A stretch of DNA of 64,000 bases, taken from contig CM077010.1 of NCBI GenBank assembly GCA_039090855.1, positions 49,308,905 through 49,372,904 on the forward strand, given 5' to 3'. The first letter of the stretch is position 1, and each line of letters begins with the position of its first letter. The stretch comes from Macrothele yani. Lineage: Eukaryota; Arthropoda; Arachnida; Araneae; Macrothelidae. Below, piece by piece: positions 23,004 to 34,203 of the stretch. Below the pieces are notes generated by a model. It did not search any database. It was not told where the DNA came from and saw only the letters and a program-made list of their open reading frames with translations. The translations under genes and the position numbers were made by a program.

Positions 23004-25253
23004 CTAGACGTCCACTTTAAATAAGCACTGCGTATATTTGCAGTCGTCGTCCGCAGTGACGTCATTTTTTCATCCAATGACGTTCCAACTTAGATCACAG
23101 TTTCTTCTGCCCTTAAAAATTAACATATTATAATATGACGTTCCTACCGGCATTCCTTCCGGGTGTTCTTTCTTTCACTTTCCGGTAGTGTATTTCATAG
23201 TCTCAAAAAATTCAATCCGTGACCCAGCCTTTTGAAAACGTCACTTCTGTGTAGGATAATAGCGTCAATTTGAGACCATAATTTAACTCGTTACTATTCA
23301 AAAAACCTTTGTATGCCAGTCTTTAATTATCAGTTTTAGTGCAACTGACATCAGAAGAGTACGTATTAAAATTCCGTTCCTTAAGGAAGTCCATTATGGC
23401 TGTCAAAAACGTAGCTACATATTAACTTTTACTGTCTGTCACTTAAAGAAATTGCAACTCCTATAAAACTGCCGTATGCCATAGCTTTAAAAGCTTCTTC
23501 TACGAGACTTTTCTTTCATTGTCTCAACGTTGTAAATAGGCTTATGTATTAATTTATCAGCCAAAGAAATATGGAATTTCTTATTTTGAAACCGACCTGA
23601 TAAATCTAATAATGCATTCAACACATCATGGGATAGAGTCATGCTTACACTGTATATTCAGGAGATTCTGATTTTAGGAACAAATTCTCTTCTCAGGAAT
23701 ATATTCAGGAGATTCTCTTCCCAGCGATAGGTATTTGATTAATGCAGTTGTTTCAATAAATTACTGGAAATGATCGGCAGAATATTTGTGATGAGAAAAA
23801 ATCGTGAACTGACTTCTCAGATTGGTAGTTTAAACAGTGCTATTCAAGCTTATGCGAATTGTTTTTATTTGGGGGTTTAACGACCACCGTGAACAACTTT
23901 ATGGGCTATAGAAATTTAGATTCTTAGAAACACTGAGAAAATTATCACTCAATTTCCAAAGCTTATAGGAATCACGGAAGAAATTTTTTTGCTTACAGCG
24001 TCATCAAGTGTCTTCCAAGTGAGAAACTTTTCAAAAAATTTTAGTTTTCTGAAAAGCTCGCTGCATTTTCAAGATAATTGATGATCACATTTAAAAAAAA
24101 ATACTTGTATTAATTTTTCATTTGTGATTGTAACTGCTTTAAGTTCACAGAAGAGCATTGCTGACCTCGCAAATATAAACTTTTTCTGGTCAAATATTGC
24201 TAAAACTAGTCGAAATATTGTCTCATATTTCGATTATTTTTAACCCAGGTGGAAAAATAAATCACATTTTCACAAAATCTTGAGTATTAGAAACTTAGTT
24301 TTTAGAACCATTTCTCTCATGGCGTCACATTTTATACGATGATATCAGTTTATGTGCAACTCAAAAGTTGACACTTTGAAAATACAGATTAAAAATGAAG
24401 AAACTTTTTTTTTTTTCCAGGAAGCATTGCTTTAAAAGTAGACATTTCTTATACGTGTTTAGGACCAAATATTTCTTTTCCATTTAAAACAAAATGTTAA
24501 TGAAAGCATATGTGTAAGTCAGTGCATTATTCATACAATTCAGAGTGTTCTATTCATTTTTCTTGGTCGATAGAACCTCTTCAAGTTGTTACACTGCTTT
24601 CGAAATACATTGCTGTCAACAGAAATGGAACGCGGTAAACCTGTGCATGATGACACGCAGTAGTGAGTACTACTACAATACGTCTGCGTAATTTTTCGTT
24701 ATTCTGTGGCAAAGGGACAACGTTGATCTTCAACATCTGCGCTGAGAAGGAGACTTTTTGTGCCTTTATATTTGCGCGAAATTACGTACATACAGAGGCC
24801 TTCCCTCTGCTGGTGATTGACTGCGCAGCTCATGAGCTCTAATTACATGCACCCTATGACTTTATAACATATAAAATGAATTTTAATGTGAGCGTGGTTC
24901 CCGCTTTTCGAAACAGTTGCGTCATATAAAAGCTCTCTCTCATTTTTTTTTTCTGGAACTCCGAATCAAAGGTTCCGCTGTGGATCACCAATTATGAGTT
25001 GGGCCAAGCACAGAGTTCGTGGCCTTTGGCAGCTGTCATGCATATAGCATAGCAAGGCAGCTTCCAAAGGCCACTGTCATACGTTGATTTCTTGTTAACA
25101 CTAAATGTCTTATCTATACTGTCTGCAAACAGAAAAAAAAAAGAAACATGCTTAATAAGCACTAAAAAAATAAACAGTTCATATAATCAAAAACTTGCAT
25201 GCTTTTTTTTTAATTTAAATTTCCTGTTGTTTTGATAAAAGGGTATTAATCAA
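23004..25253. other. Spacer with a SINE-A scrap and a pre-miRNA-like hairpin
   Basis: AT-rich, no coding signal. A 3' scrap of SINE-A (GGTTTAACGACCACCGTGAA) lies at about 23875. A stem-loop at 25019-25074 pairs GTGGCCTTTGGCAGCTGTC with GGCAGCTTCCAAAGGCCAC, one mismatch in 19, with an 18-nt loop. Confidence 0.5.
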
Positions 25254-25485
25254 ATCTCACTGCCACAGTGGTGTAAGCGATGGCTTCTGATTATTCATCC
25301 GAGATGGGTCCAGGCTCGAATCCCTACGAGGCATGAATATTGTGTTTGTCTAACGGCACTGACTTTCTCCCTTCCCTGAAACAATTAGCTCTAAATTAGG
25401 GACGGCCGACTGATTATAAGCCACCGAGATGCTCACGTTAGAGGTTAAACCATCAACAAAAAAAACAAAAAACAAAAAAAACGAA
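25254..25485 (+). mobile_element. Diverged SINE-A copy
   Basis: GCCACAGTGGTGTAAGCGAT, then GGCTCGAATCCCTACGAGGC, GGCACTGACTTTCTCCC and TAGGGACGGCCGACTG follow SINE-A order. An A-rich tail (AAAAAACAAAAAAC) closes it. Substitutions in both promoter boxes suggest it is old. Confidence 0.85.
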
Positions 25486-26210
25486 ACCCCCTCCTAAAAT
25501 GTGATTGAAAACTGGTATTTTAGCGATTAAGAACGGTACACGTTTTTCAGTTAAAAGACTACTAGACGAAACACGTCGGAATCGACGGTTAGTTTTTTTT
25601 TGTTTTTTTTTTTGTAAAGAATAAACTCGTATGAAACAATAATTGTAAACTTTGTTTGACAAATTCATTCAACCACTTCAGTAAAGACAATAGTCCAGGT
25701 TCGTGATTTTATTAAATTTTTTTCCTGAAGGTTTAACGACCACCTAACAATGGTCAACGGAATGTTTACTTACATATTTACATAATGGGAAACGTCTTAC
25801 CTACGTGAATAAATTGGATCGAATGAATATTAAACTGTATATCTCCATCACACTGTCCAACGGCAGAACGCAATCAGGTCATCGAGATTGTTCGCTGTTC
25901 CTATGAGAAATTTTATACCAATGCTTTCCGCAACGGTTCGTTCAGAAAAGATAACACTTCGTACTATCTCAGTCGCTCCATGCTCCCGCCTTCAACAGCG
26001 CGTGAGTCAACCGCACGCTTCTTCCATAGACTTTACATGGTAACTTTGCCGCCCCACAACGCCCGAACCGTTGCCCCAATCTCATATTTCTCTTCGACTG
26101 GCACATCTACATGGTAAGACCTTAATTTTTATACCTCAACCATATCTTTACTTTCAGCCGTTCTCTCAAAATAGGACTCACAGTAAAAAACCTTATAGAA
26201 TTATTATATA
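25486..26210. other. Spacer
   Basis: Poly(T) runs and a scrap of SINE-A 3' end (AGGTTTAACGACCACC) near 25730. No ORF of note. Confidence 0.5.
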
Positions 26211-27615
26211 CACTGCTGGTCACCCAAATTGCAACACCAAGAAGGAAGCATCCGATTGGCCTGAAATTCGCAGCATGCGTCGCCCACGAGAGGACATGCA
26301 AACGATCAGCATTGCAGGGCATATGGAAATCATGTGCGACCGGCACGCCACCAAGAAGCACTATAAGAAGGGTGCACAGAAGGTGGGATGTAAGTAGTGG
26401 AAGTGTGTTGTGCTGCCGGACCTGTGCGTGGGAAGCTTCCTGATGCCTCGTCGCAGAATACGGCAGTCATTCCAGCACGTTTCGGAGCTCGACAGAGGAC
26501 GAATAGTGGCTTATCGCGACAGCGATAAGTTTATCGTACCGAGACATCGGCGCCCGTGTGGGACGACATCCAGCTACATTGAGGCGAGTATGGATTCGGT
26601 GGGTGCAGGAGGGACGGACGGACCGACGCTAGCGATTGCCGCTGCCGCGGCACACCACCGAACGAGAGGACCGGCATGTTGTGCGGCGGGCATTGACGGC
26701 TCACACCGCCACATCACGTACGTTAGCGCAGGAATTAGGGTGTGTTGCGGAACAACCGTGTCAGAACGTACCGTTCGACGTCGTCTGCAGGAGCGGGGAC
26801 TTGTCGCACGGCGCCCATTGCTCCGATTACCATTGACGTTGCACCACCGGCAAGTGCGGCGGCAGTGGGCCATTGAACGCCGCACCTGGACTACGGAATG
26901 GCACGACATTGTCTTCTCCGACGAACTCCGCTTCTGCCTGCAACACCGCGATGGTCGGATTCGCGTGTGGCGGCACCGCGGCGAGAGACTGTATGACGCC
27001 TACGTTACGCATCGCCATACCAGTCCGTCGCCTGGCGTTATGGTTTGGGGCGCAATTGGATATGACACCCTCTGGTACGCATCGCCGGTACACTCAACAG
27101 CCACCACTACATCTCCGACGTTTTGGAGCCTGTAGTCCTCCCTTACCTGCAGGACCTGCCAGCGGCCACGTTTCAACACGACAATGCGCGCCCACACGTG
27201 GCACGCATCGTGCAACAATTCTTCACGACCCACCAGGTGTCACTGCTGCCGTGGTCCGCCTGTTCTCCCGATATGTTGCCCATCGAACACGTCTGGTCTC
27301 TGATCGGCAACTGAGTGGCCCGGCAAGCACCACCAGCGACTACGCCTGATGAACTGTGGTAACGTGTGGAAGCAGCCTGGACCGACATACCCCAAGCTCA
27401 CATCCAAAGCCTCTTTCGTTCGATGCCGTGGCGTGCAGCGGCCGTTATTGCCAGCCATGGGGGCCACACGAACTATTGATGTCTGCACGTTCCGCAAGTC
27501 GCACGGGCCTGTAAGCTCAATCGTTTCATCTTTGTATCTGTTGTTATGCGTCCAGTAAATCTGGCTTTGCTATCTCGTGTCCTTCTTGGTGTTGCATTTT
27601 GGGTAGCCAACTGTG
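26211..27615 (+). mobile_element. Tc1-like element, complete, TA target duplication
   Basis: TA at 26209-26210 is followed by CACTGCTGGTCACCC and TTGCAACACCAAGAAGGA. The right end in inverse reads CACAGTTGGCTACCC and ATGCAACACCAAGAAGGA and stops at 27615 before TA. Length 1405 bp. Another copy begins at 62867 in the opposite orientation. The interior is much GC-richer than its flanks. Confidence 0.95.
26443..27479 (+). pseudogene. Tc1-like transposase (DD34E), broken
   Basis: ATG at 26443 opens MPRRRIRQSFQHVSELDRGR. An HTH-type region includes SERTVRRRLQERGLVARRP. The first Asp is in DIVFSDELRF, the second in TFQHDNARPHVARIVQQFF, and the acid in ACSPDMLPIEHVW, 34 residues after the second Asp. 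Against the copy at 62867, a 7-bp deletion just after GYDT shifts the frame (near 27070), and two C-to-T changes make stops (CGA to TGA at 27312-27314, CAA to TAA near 27359). The N-terminal part also changes frame. Usual length about 340 residues. Confidence 0.92.
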
Positions 27616-27650
27616 TAGATTAGAGACTTCCAAGTGAAACCTTGTATATG

Positions 27651-29100
27651 ATCGCCGAAGAACGGTGCCGGCCAAGCAAATTGTCCAGGAGCAACACTAT
27701 GGCAAAAAAGATCAGACGCATAAATACCAAAAATAAATCGCCGAAGAACGGTGCCGGCCAAGCAAATGGTCCAGGTGCAACACTATGGCAAAAAAGATCA
27801 GGCACATAAATACTAAAACTAGATCGCCGACGAACGGTGCCGGCCAAGCAAATGGTCCAGGTGCAACACTATGGCAAAAAAGATCAGACGCATAAATACC
27901 AAAAATAAATCGCCGAAGAACGGTGCCGACCAAGCAAATTGTCCAGGTGCAACACTATGGCAAAAAAGATCAGGCACATAAATACTAAAACTAGATCGCC
28001 GAAGAACGGTGCCGGCCAAGCAAATGGTCCAGGTGCAAGACTATGGCAAAAAAGATAAGGCACATAAATACCAAAAATAGATCGCCGAAGAACGGTGACG
28101 GCCAACCAAATGGTCCAGGCAAAAAAGATCAGACGCATAAATACCAAAAATAAATCGCCAAAGAACGGTGCCGGCCAAGCAAATGGTCCAGGTGCAACAC
28201 TATGGCAAAAAAGATCAGGCACATAAATACTAAAACTAGATCGCCGAAGAACGGCGCCGGCCAAGCAAATGGTCCAGGTGCAACACTATGGCAAAAAAGA
28301 TCAGACGCATAAATACCAAAAATAAATCGCCGAAGAACGGTGCCGACCAAGCAAATTGTCCAGGTGCAACACTATGGCAAAAAAGATCAGGCACATAAAT
28401 ACTAAAACTAGATCGCCGAAGAACGGTGCCGGCCAAGCAAATGGTCCAGGTGCAAGACTATGGCAAAAAAGATCAGGCACATAAATACTAAAACTAGATC
28501 GCCGAAGAACGGCGCCGGCCAAGCAAATGGTCCAGGTGCAACACTATGGCAAAAAAGATCAGGCACATAAATACTAAAACTAGATCGCCGAAGAACGGTG
28601 CCGGCCAAGCAAATGGTCCAGGTGCAACACTATGGCAAAAAAGAGTAGACGCATAAATACCAAAAATAAATCGCCGAAGAACGGTGCCGGCCAAGCAAAT
28701 GGTCCAGGTGCAAGACTATGGCAAAAAAGATCAGGCTCATAAATAATAAAACTAGATCGCCGAAGAACGGTGCCGGCCAAGCAAATGGTCCAGGTGCAAG
28801 ACTATGGCAAAAAAAGATTATGCACATAAATACTAAAACTAGATCGCCGAAGAACGGTGCCGGCCAAGCAAATGGTCCAGGTGCAAAACTATGGCAAAAA
28901 AGATCAGGCACATATATACTAAAACTAGATCGCCGAAGAACGGTGCCGGCCAAGCAAATGGTCCAGGTGCAAGACCATGGCAAAAAAGATCAGGCACATA
29001 AATACTAAAACTAGATCGCCGAAGAACGGTGCCGGCCAAGCAAATGGTCCAGGTGCAAGACCATGGCAAAAAAGATGAGACACATAAATACTAAAACTAG
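27651..29100. repeat. 86-bp satellite array, 17 units
   Basis: Units start at ATCGCC at 27651, 27737, 27823, 27909, 27995, 28081, 28154, 28240, 28326, 28412, 28498, 28584, 28670, 28756, 28843, 28929 and 29015. The unit holds GAAGAACGGTGCCGGCCAAG, CAAATGGTCCAGGTGCAA and CACTATGGCAAAAAAGAT. Two variants differ in the last third: one with ATACCAAAAATAAATCG and one with ATACTAAAACTAGATCG. They alternate in the left half while the right half is mostly the second. One unit (28081) lacks 13 bp. The 86-bp period is not divisible by three, so the long minus frames are not genes. Confidence 0.95.
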
Positions 29101-29384
29101 TACAAAACTTTAGCAAAATACTTATTTATTGTCAATATGAAATTACGAGCAGTCATGCCCGTTCTCCGAAAGGTAAATCCATAAAATCATTTTTGAACAT
29201 AAAATTAAAGAAAGGAAAAGTAATTAAGGGAAAAAAATAAACACACGTAACAGTTTTACGCTTTAGAACAGGGTCGTGACGCCAATGTATACGGTTTGAC
29301 GCAAAACAGCAGCAGACTTTGGCGCCCCTTAATTTTAAATAAAAAGTTCACGTAATTTTTACAGCATTTCAATGTTTCTGGCAT
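29101..29384. other. Spacer
   Basis: AT-rich sequence between the 86-bp array and a diverged tandem repeat. Nothing recognised. Confidence 0.5.
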
Positions 29385-30020
29385 TATTATCTTTAACCCT
29401 ATCAGCATTTTAAAGAATAAAGCTAAGCCACCCCAGTTTTAATTTTTTGGTTTTCGACTTTTGTAGGTGTAGAAGTGATAAAGAAAATTCAAGCAGACAA
29501 TATATTTTTTTTTTTGATTGGAGGTTTAACGACCACCGTGAGCAACTCAATGGGTTATAAGCAGTCGCCCGTCCCTAATTTAGGGTCACTGGTTCCAGGG
29601 AAGGGAAAGAGCCAGTGCCGTAAGACAAACACAACATCCATGCCTGACCGGGATTCGAACCCGGACCCCTGACGGACGAATGATCAGAGGCCAACGCCTT
29701 AGACCACTGCGCCACCGTGGCGGAAGACAATATTCCACAGCCACTATATTTATGTTTTTGATTTTCGAACTTTTCTAGGTATCCGAACCTTAAGACCTAT
29801 CAGTATGCCAATAATTTTTAGATCTTCAGGTCATTTAAAAGTGGTTGAACTACTCGCAAAAAATTCAAATAGACAATATTCCAAAGCCGCCATTTTGATT
29901 TTTTGTTTGTTTTTGCACTATTCTAGGTATCCGGATCCTAAGACCTATCAGCATACCAATTTTCAGCTCTCTAGTTATTTAGACGTGGTCGAACAATTCG
30001 CGGACAGAAACGCTTGCATT
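29385..30020. repeat. Diverged ~150-bp tandem repeat, three units, interrupted by a SINE
   Basis: Each unit carries CCTATCAGCAT or close variants, then AATTCAAATAGACAATATTC and a TTTTTGTTTTTGCACTATTC-like stretch ending TCTAGGTATCCG. Recognisable units begin at about 29395, 29785 and 29940. The SINE-A at 29504-29723 split the first at AGACAATAT. Confidence 0.6.
29504..29723 (-). mobile_element. SINE-A copy, full length
   Basis: Poly(T), GATTGGAGGTTTAACGACCA, then B-box complement GGGATTCGAACCCGG and head complement GCGCCACCGTGGCGG. Target duplication AGACAATAT on both sides. One change in the head (GTGG for GGGG). Confidence 0.93.
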
Positions 30021-30177
30021 TTCTCATTTTCCCACTTCTCTTTATAGATATACAGATGTTAATAAATGTTCAAAATGTTTAGACAGAACTACAGTTCATA
30101 TAGCGAAGTCTAATTCGTCCGACACGCCTGTTATTTATTTCAAAATAATTCCGATATTGTGGCTGAATAAAAAAATA

Positions 30178-31470
30178 CACTGCTCAAAACAATTAGATGA
30201 TATCTTGGTTTTGATATGAACTACTGACACCAACTGTTTGTATGCTAAGAGAAATTGAAGGAAGTGATTAGAATGAAACTTTTGCACACATACAAACACC
30301 TGAGTATGGAATTTTTTTGTGTGACGTTAAAAAAGGCGTGTTTCCGTCAGCGAATGAAAAGTGACAGGTATCGTACGATCGTTTATATAGTTTAGAAATG
30401 AGGATAGATTTTTCACACTGACTGACAGGAGAAACCGGAGTCTGAATGCCACTCTTTTGCAACGCGAACTTCGTACGGCTACTGGGACAAATGTTTCAAC
30501 TCAAACTGTTCGGAACCGACTCCACAGTGTTCGTCTGTATGCCCGACGACGTATGGTATGTGTTTGTTTAACCGCACGCCACCGTGCTGCCCGCAGACTT
30601 TGGGCACAGAACCATGCCGATTGGAGAAGAAATGAATGGAGCAATGTTCTCTTCTCAGACGAGTCGCGCTTTACTGTACATCCTGACAATAGGCGACTCA
30701 TCACTTGGAGGGAACGAGGTACTCGTAACGACACCTTATTTGTGTAAGAAACTGTTCGATTTGGAGGAGGTGGAGTGATGGTGTGGGCCGGTATCTTTAT
30801 CAATGGTCGAACCGACCTGTACATCATCAAAAATGGAACACTTACTGCTCAGCGGTATAGGGATGAGATCCACAGACCCTTAATCGTCCCTAATGCTGCT
30901 GCAATCAGATATGAATTCATTTTCGTGGGCGATAATTGCGGGCCACATCACGCTCGATGTGTGGACGACTTCCTGTTTGACTAGGGAATCATCCGAATGG
31001 ACTGGCCAGCATGTTCCCAGACATGAACCTCATCGAGCATATCTGGGACGTTCTGGAGAGAAAAGGCTGTTGCTCGATTAACCCCTCCACAAACAATCCA
31101 GCAATTGGAAAGTGCTCTCCCTCAGGAGTGGGATGGAATTCCCCAATCCCTCATTAAAACTCTGATTACTCCATGCCTCACAGGTGCAACATTGCTTTCT
31201 GTCAGGGGAAACCACACCCCCTATTAAATCCAATTTTTCTGGCAAAAAAGTTACTTTTATTTTCATTTTTATGATACGATCATAAATATGCATTTTTACT
31301 TTCGTCTCATCAAAAATTATTAAATTTAAATTACTAATTGTTTCGGCCATATTTTTCTTCTCACATAGCGTACGTACTATGTCTGTAGTTCCTATTCCAA
31401 CCTCCAAAGTTTACCGTGACTCACAGTTTTCATATAAAACTACGATATCCCCTAATTGTTTTGAGTAGTG
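30178..31470 (+). mobile_element. Tc1-like element with TA target duplication
   Basis: TA at 30176-30177, left end CACTGCTCAAAACAATTAG, right end in inverse CACTACTCAAAACAATTAG closing at 31470 before TA at 31471-31472. Length 1293 bp. The block GATATC follows both ends, so TIRs reach about 30 bp. Confidence 0.93.
30415..31227 (+). pseudogene. Tc1-like transposase, N-terminal deletion and stops
   Basis: The frame enters at LTDRRNRSLNATLLQRELRT and goes on ATGTNVSTQTVRNRLHSV, ARRRMVCVCLTARHRAARRL, then the first Asp in NVLFSDESRF. After a stop at 30745 region, FGGGGVMVWAGI follows in the same frame order. The second Asp block is mutated (FVGDNCGPHHARCVDDFLF for the usual DDNARPHRA) and the third reads CSPDMNLIEHIWDVLE after a frameshift. 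The first ~60 residues expected of this family are missing between 30230 and 30410. Dead. Confidence 0.88.
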
Positions 31471-31527
31471 TAGTTGTAAGGCCTGGTACCATGTAGCTCG
31501 AAACTATGAATTCTCCCTAGAAAAATA

Positions 31528-31750
31528 TTTTTTTTTTTTTTAATTGGAGGTTTAACGACCACCGTGAGCAACTCAATGGGCTATAAGCAGTCGCCCGTCC
31601 CTAATTTAGGGTCGCTGGTTCCAGGGAAGGGAGAGAGCCAGTGCCGTAAGACAAACACAACATCCATGCCTGACCGGGATTCGAACCCGGACCCCTTACG
31701 GACGCATGATCAGAGGCCAACGCCTTAGACCACTGCGCCACCGGGGCGGC
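31528..31750 (-). mobile_element. SINE-A copy, full length
   Basis: Poly(T) then AATTGGAGGTTTAACGACCA, body with TAGGGTCGCTGGTTCC, B-box complement GGGATTCGAACCCGG, head complement GCCACCGGGGCGGC. Target duplication GAAAAATA at 31520-31527 and 31751-31758. Confidence 0.95.
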
Positions 31751-31758
31751 GAAAAATA

Positions 31759-32047
31759 ATTTAAGGCCCTTTCTCCAATAAAATATGGTTTTGCATTTTT
31801 TCGATGATTTCGAATAGATCGTGACAACTTTTTGTGAAGCATTTGCAATGCGTGTTAGTATAAATACACTAGTATGCAAAATTTGAGGACGATGCGGATA
31901 AACGTAAAATAAGGCCATAAATAGCAGCAAAACACAAATTAGCTCAGGAACGTGTATGTGAACAGAAGCAACAGCACATACGTAATAATGGAGCATGACG
32001 TGTGGTTTGCGTCACGTGAGAACAAAACGTGCTCACAATGGCATCAG
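31759..32047. other. Spacer
   Basis: AT-rich DNA between two SINE insertions, no recognised content. Confidence 0.5.
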
Positions 32048-32262
32048 TTTTTTTGATTGGAGGTTTAACGACCACCGTGAGCAACTCAATGGGCTATAAG
32101 CAGTCGCCCTTCCCTAATTTAGGGTCACTGGTTCCAGGGAAGGGAGAGAGCCAGTGCCGTAAGACAAGCACAACATCCATGCCTCACCGGGATTCGAACC
32201 CGGACCCCGTTCGGACGAATGATCAGAGGCCATCGCTTAGACCACTGCGCCACCGGGGCGGC
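32048..32262 (-). mobile_element. SINE-A, tandem trio 1, unit 1
   Basis: Full-length copy. Left flank is ATGGCATCAGT and the right junction is ATAGCATCAGT. Body variant GTCGCCCTTCCCTAATTTAG and CCCCGTTCGGACGAATGATC are shared with units 2 and 3. Confidence 0.95.
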
Positions 32263-32272
32263 ATAGCATCAG

Positions 32273-32488
32273 TTTTTTTTTATTGGAGGTTTAACGACCA
32301 CCGTGAGCAACTCAATGGGCTATAAGCAGTCGCCCTTCCCTAATTTAGGGTCACTGGTTCCAGGGAAGGGAGAGAGCCAGTGCCGTAAGACAAACACAAC
32401 ATCCATGCCTCACCGGGATTCGAACCCGGACCCCGTTCGGACGAATGATCAGAGGCCATCGCTTAGACCACTGCGCCACCGGGGCGGC
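32273..32488 (-). mobile_element. SINE-A, tandem trio 1, unit 2
   Basis: Nearly identical to unit 1, separated from both neighbours only by ATAGCATCAGT. The period is 226-227 bp. Confidence 0.95.
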
Positions 32489-32498
32489 ATAGCATCAG

Positions 32499-32715
32499 TT
32501 TTTTTTTGATTGGAGGTTTAACGACCACCGTGAGCAACTCAATGGGCTATAAGCAGTCGCCCTTCCCTAATTTAGGGTCAGTGGTTGAAGGGAAAGGAGA
32601 GAGCCAGTGCCGTAAGACAAACACAACATCCATGCCTCACCGGGATTCGAACCCGGACCCCGTTCGGACGAATGATCAGAGGCCATCGCTTAGACCACTG
32701 CGCCACCGGGGCGGC
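32499..32715 (-). mobile_element. SINE-A, tandem trio 1, unit 3
   Basis: Same variant as units 1 and 2 with a local change (GTGGTTGAAGGGAAAGGAG). Right flank is again ATAGCATCAGT. The Tc1-like element follows directly. Confidence 0.95.
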
Positions 32716-32739
32716 ATAGCATCAGTTTAAACGGGAGTC

Positions 32740-33930
32740 ACCGGTTGGTATGCACAAGTGTTACAAACGTTTGATTGTGTTTGTTTGTGGGCTACAGATA
32801 ACGAAGTGGCTGTCGAGAAGATGTTGATGATTTTACTCGTGGTCGAATAATTGGGAAGCTCGAGGAGGGAGGAACTGTGACGAGTGTGGCCCAAGAATTC
32901 GGTAACGCCCACACCTTGTATCGCGTGCGTGGTTGGTCTTCAGGGTTACAGGTACAGCTGTGCGAAAGATTGGTGGTAGTGGTCCACTAAAAACCACCCA
33001 TAGTGAAAACCGTTATCTGCTCCTGTAGGCTAAGAGGGATCGATATCAGACAGCATGTAACCTTGCAAAACCACTGAACATGAGCACAGGACGCTCAATA
33101 TCCCAGTTTACAGTAGCCAGGTGACCATAATAAGGCGGACTGTTTGCTAGACGACCAGTACGCTGTGTTCCATTAACAACTGCTCACTGGAGACACCATT
33201 TACAGTGGTCCAGAGAACATAAGGACTGGGCAGCAGAACAGTGGGATACGGTGCTCTTTACTGATGAGAGTAGATTTAGTCTCTCTAGCTATTCTGGATT
33301 TCAGCTAATCTGGCGTGAGGTAGGTACTCGGTATCGCCCAGAAAACATAAATGAAAGGGATAGATATGGTGGTCACGGTGTTCTCGCAAGAGGAGGCATT
33401 CTGACCAATAGACGTACGGAGCTCCAGATACTAGAAGGAGGTATTGTGACCGGTGCGCGCTACTGTAATGAGGTAATCCTTTCCCATGTTCGTCTGTTCC
33501 GAGGTGCCATTGGCTCATAGCTCGTGTTAATGGACGATGACGTCACACCCCATCGTACGGTGGCTGTTGATGAGCTGTTGGAAAGTGAAGACATTCATCG
33601 GATGAATTGGCCAGCACGTTCCCCCGACCTGTTAATGGACGATAATGTCGCACCCCATTGTACGGTGGCTGTTGATGAGCTGTTGGAAAGTGAAGACATT
33701 CATCAGATGGATTGGCCAGCACGTTCCCCAACCTAAATCCCATAAAACACGTGTGGGACGCTATGTGGAGACGCGTTGCAGCACTTCAACATAAACCGGA
33801 AACTGTCCAACAGCTGACGATGGCGCTGACGGAAGAATAGGCGATATTCCCGCAAGAACTCATCAAGAACCTAGTGCGAAGTATGGACCGGCGGTTCAAA
33901 TCATGCATCGACGTTAGGGGTGATTAATAA
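32740..33930 (+). pseudogene. Tc1-like transposase and element remnant with duplicated catalytic segment
   Basis: Early part, in shifting frames: IIGKLEEGGTVTSVAQEF (HTH), then TTAHWRHHLQWSREHKDWAA, EQWDTVLFTDESRFSL (first Asp), WREVGTRYRPENI, RDRYGGHGVL. The second-Asp block MDDDVTPHRTVAVDELLESE with RMNWPARSPDL is followed in frame by a second version, MDDNVAPHCTVAVDELLESE with QMDWPARS. The two copies are 33526-33630 and 33631-33735, exactly 105 bp each. After them the frame shifts, and IP then NTCGTLCG replaces NPIEHVWD. A stop after RGAIGS precedes the duplication. No clean TIRs were found; the tail near 33910 reads GCATCGACGTTAGGGGTG. Confidence 0.85.
33526..33735 (+). repeat. 105-bp in-frame tandem duplication inside the transposase
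   Basis: GTTAATGGACGATGACGTC begins one copy and GTTAATGGACGATAATGTC the other. The copies differ at several positions, so the duplication is not recent. 105 bp equals 35 codons and spans the second Asp up to just before the final acid. Confidence 0.93.
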
Positions 33931-34034
33931 AATAACCACTACTGAAGATCTCCTCTTCTCTTCGTACCGTCTTTGGAAGTGATGCATCTGTATCATGGCA
34001 CCCAGTGCTGTGTAGCCAGTTCTTTAAAAAGGTT

Positions 34035-34203
34035 CCACTGTATCCTTTTGTTCTTTTTGCATTTGAGACGTTACCACCAGTTGTTCAGGTAGTTCTTTTT
34101 GCATTTGATACGAATCTTCACCCAGCAGTGCTTGCAGTTCCTCATGTGCAATTTTCTGCAAGGCGCCGCTACATTCTCGATCGCTAACATCAAAATCACC
34201 TAA
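34035..34203 (-). mobile_element. mariner fragment (same family as 13058-14346)
   Basis: Minus strand reads GDFDVSDRECSGALQKIAHE, ELQALLGEDSYQMQKELPEQ, LVV, the HTH part of the mariner transposase. It is cut on both sides and abuts the gene-copy remnant that follows. Confidence 0.82.

Noticed and set aside
27570..29116. Long overlapping minus-strand frames reading MAGTVLRRSS.. across the 86-bp array
   Set aside because: The period is not a multiple of three and the same peptide reappears in all frames, so the frames are by-products of a stop-poor repeat.
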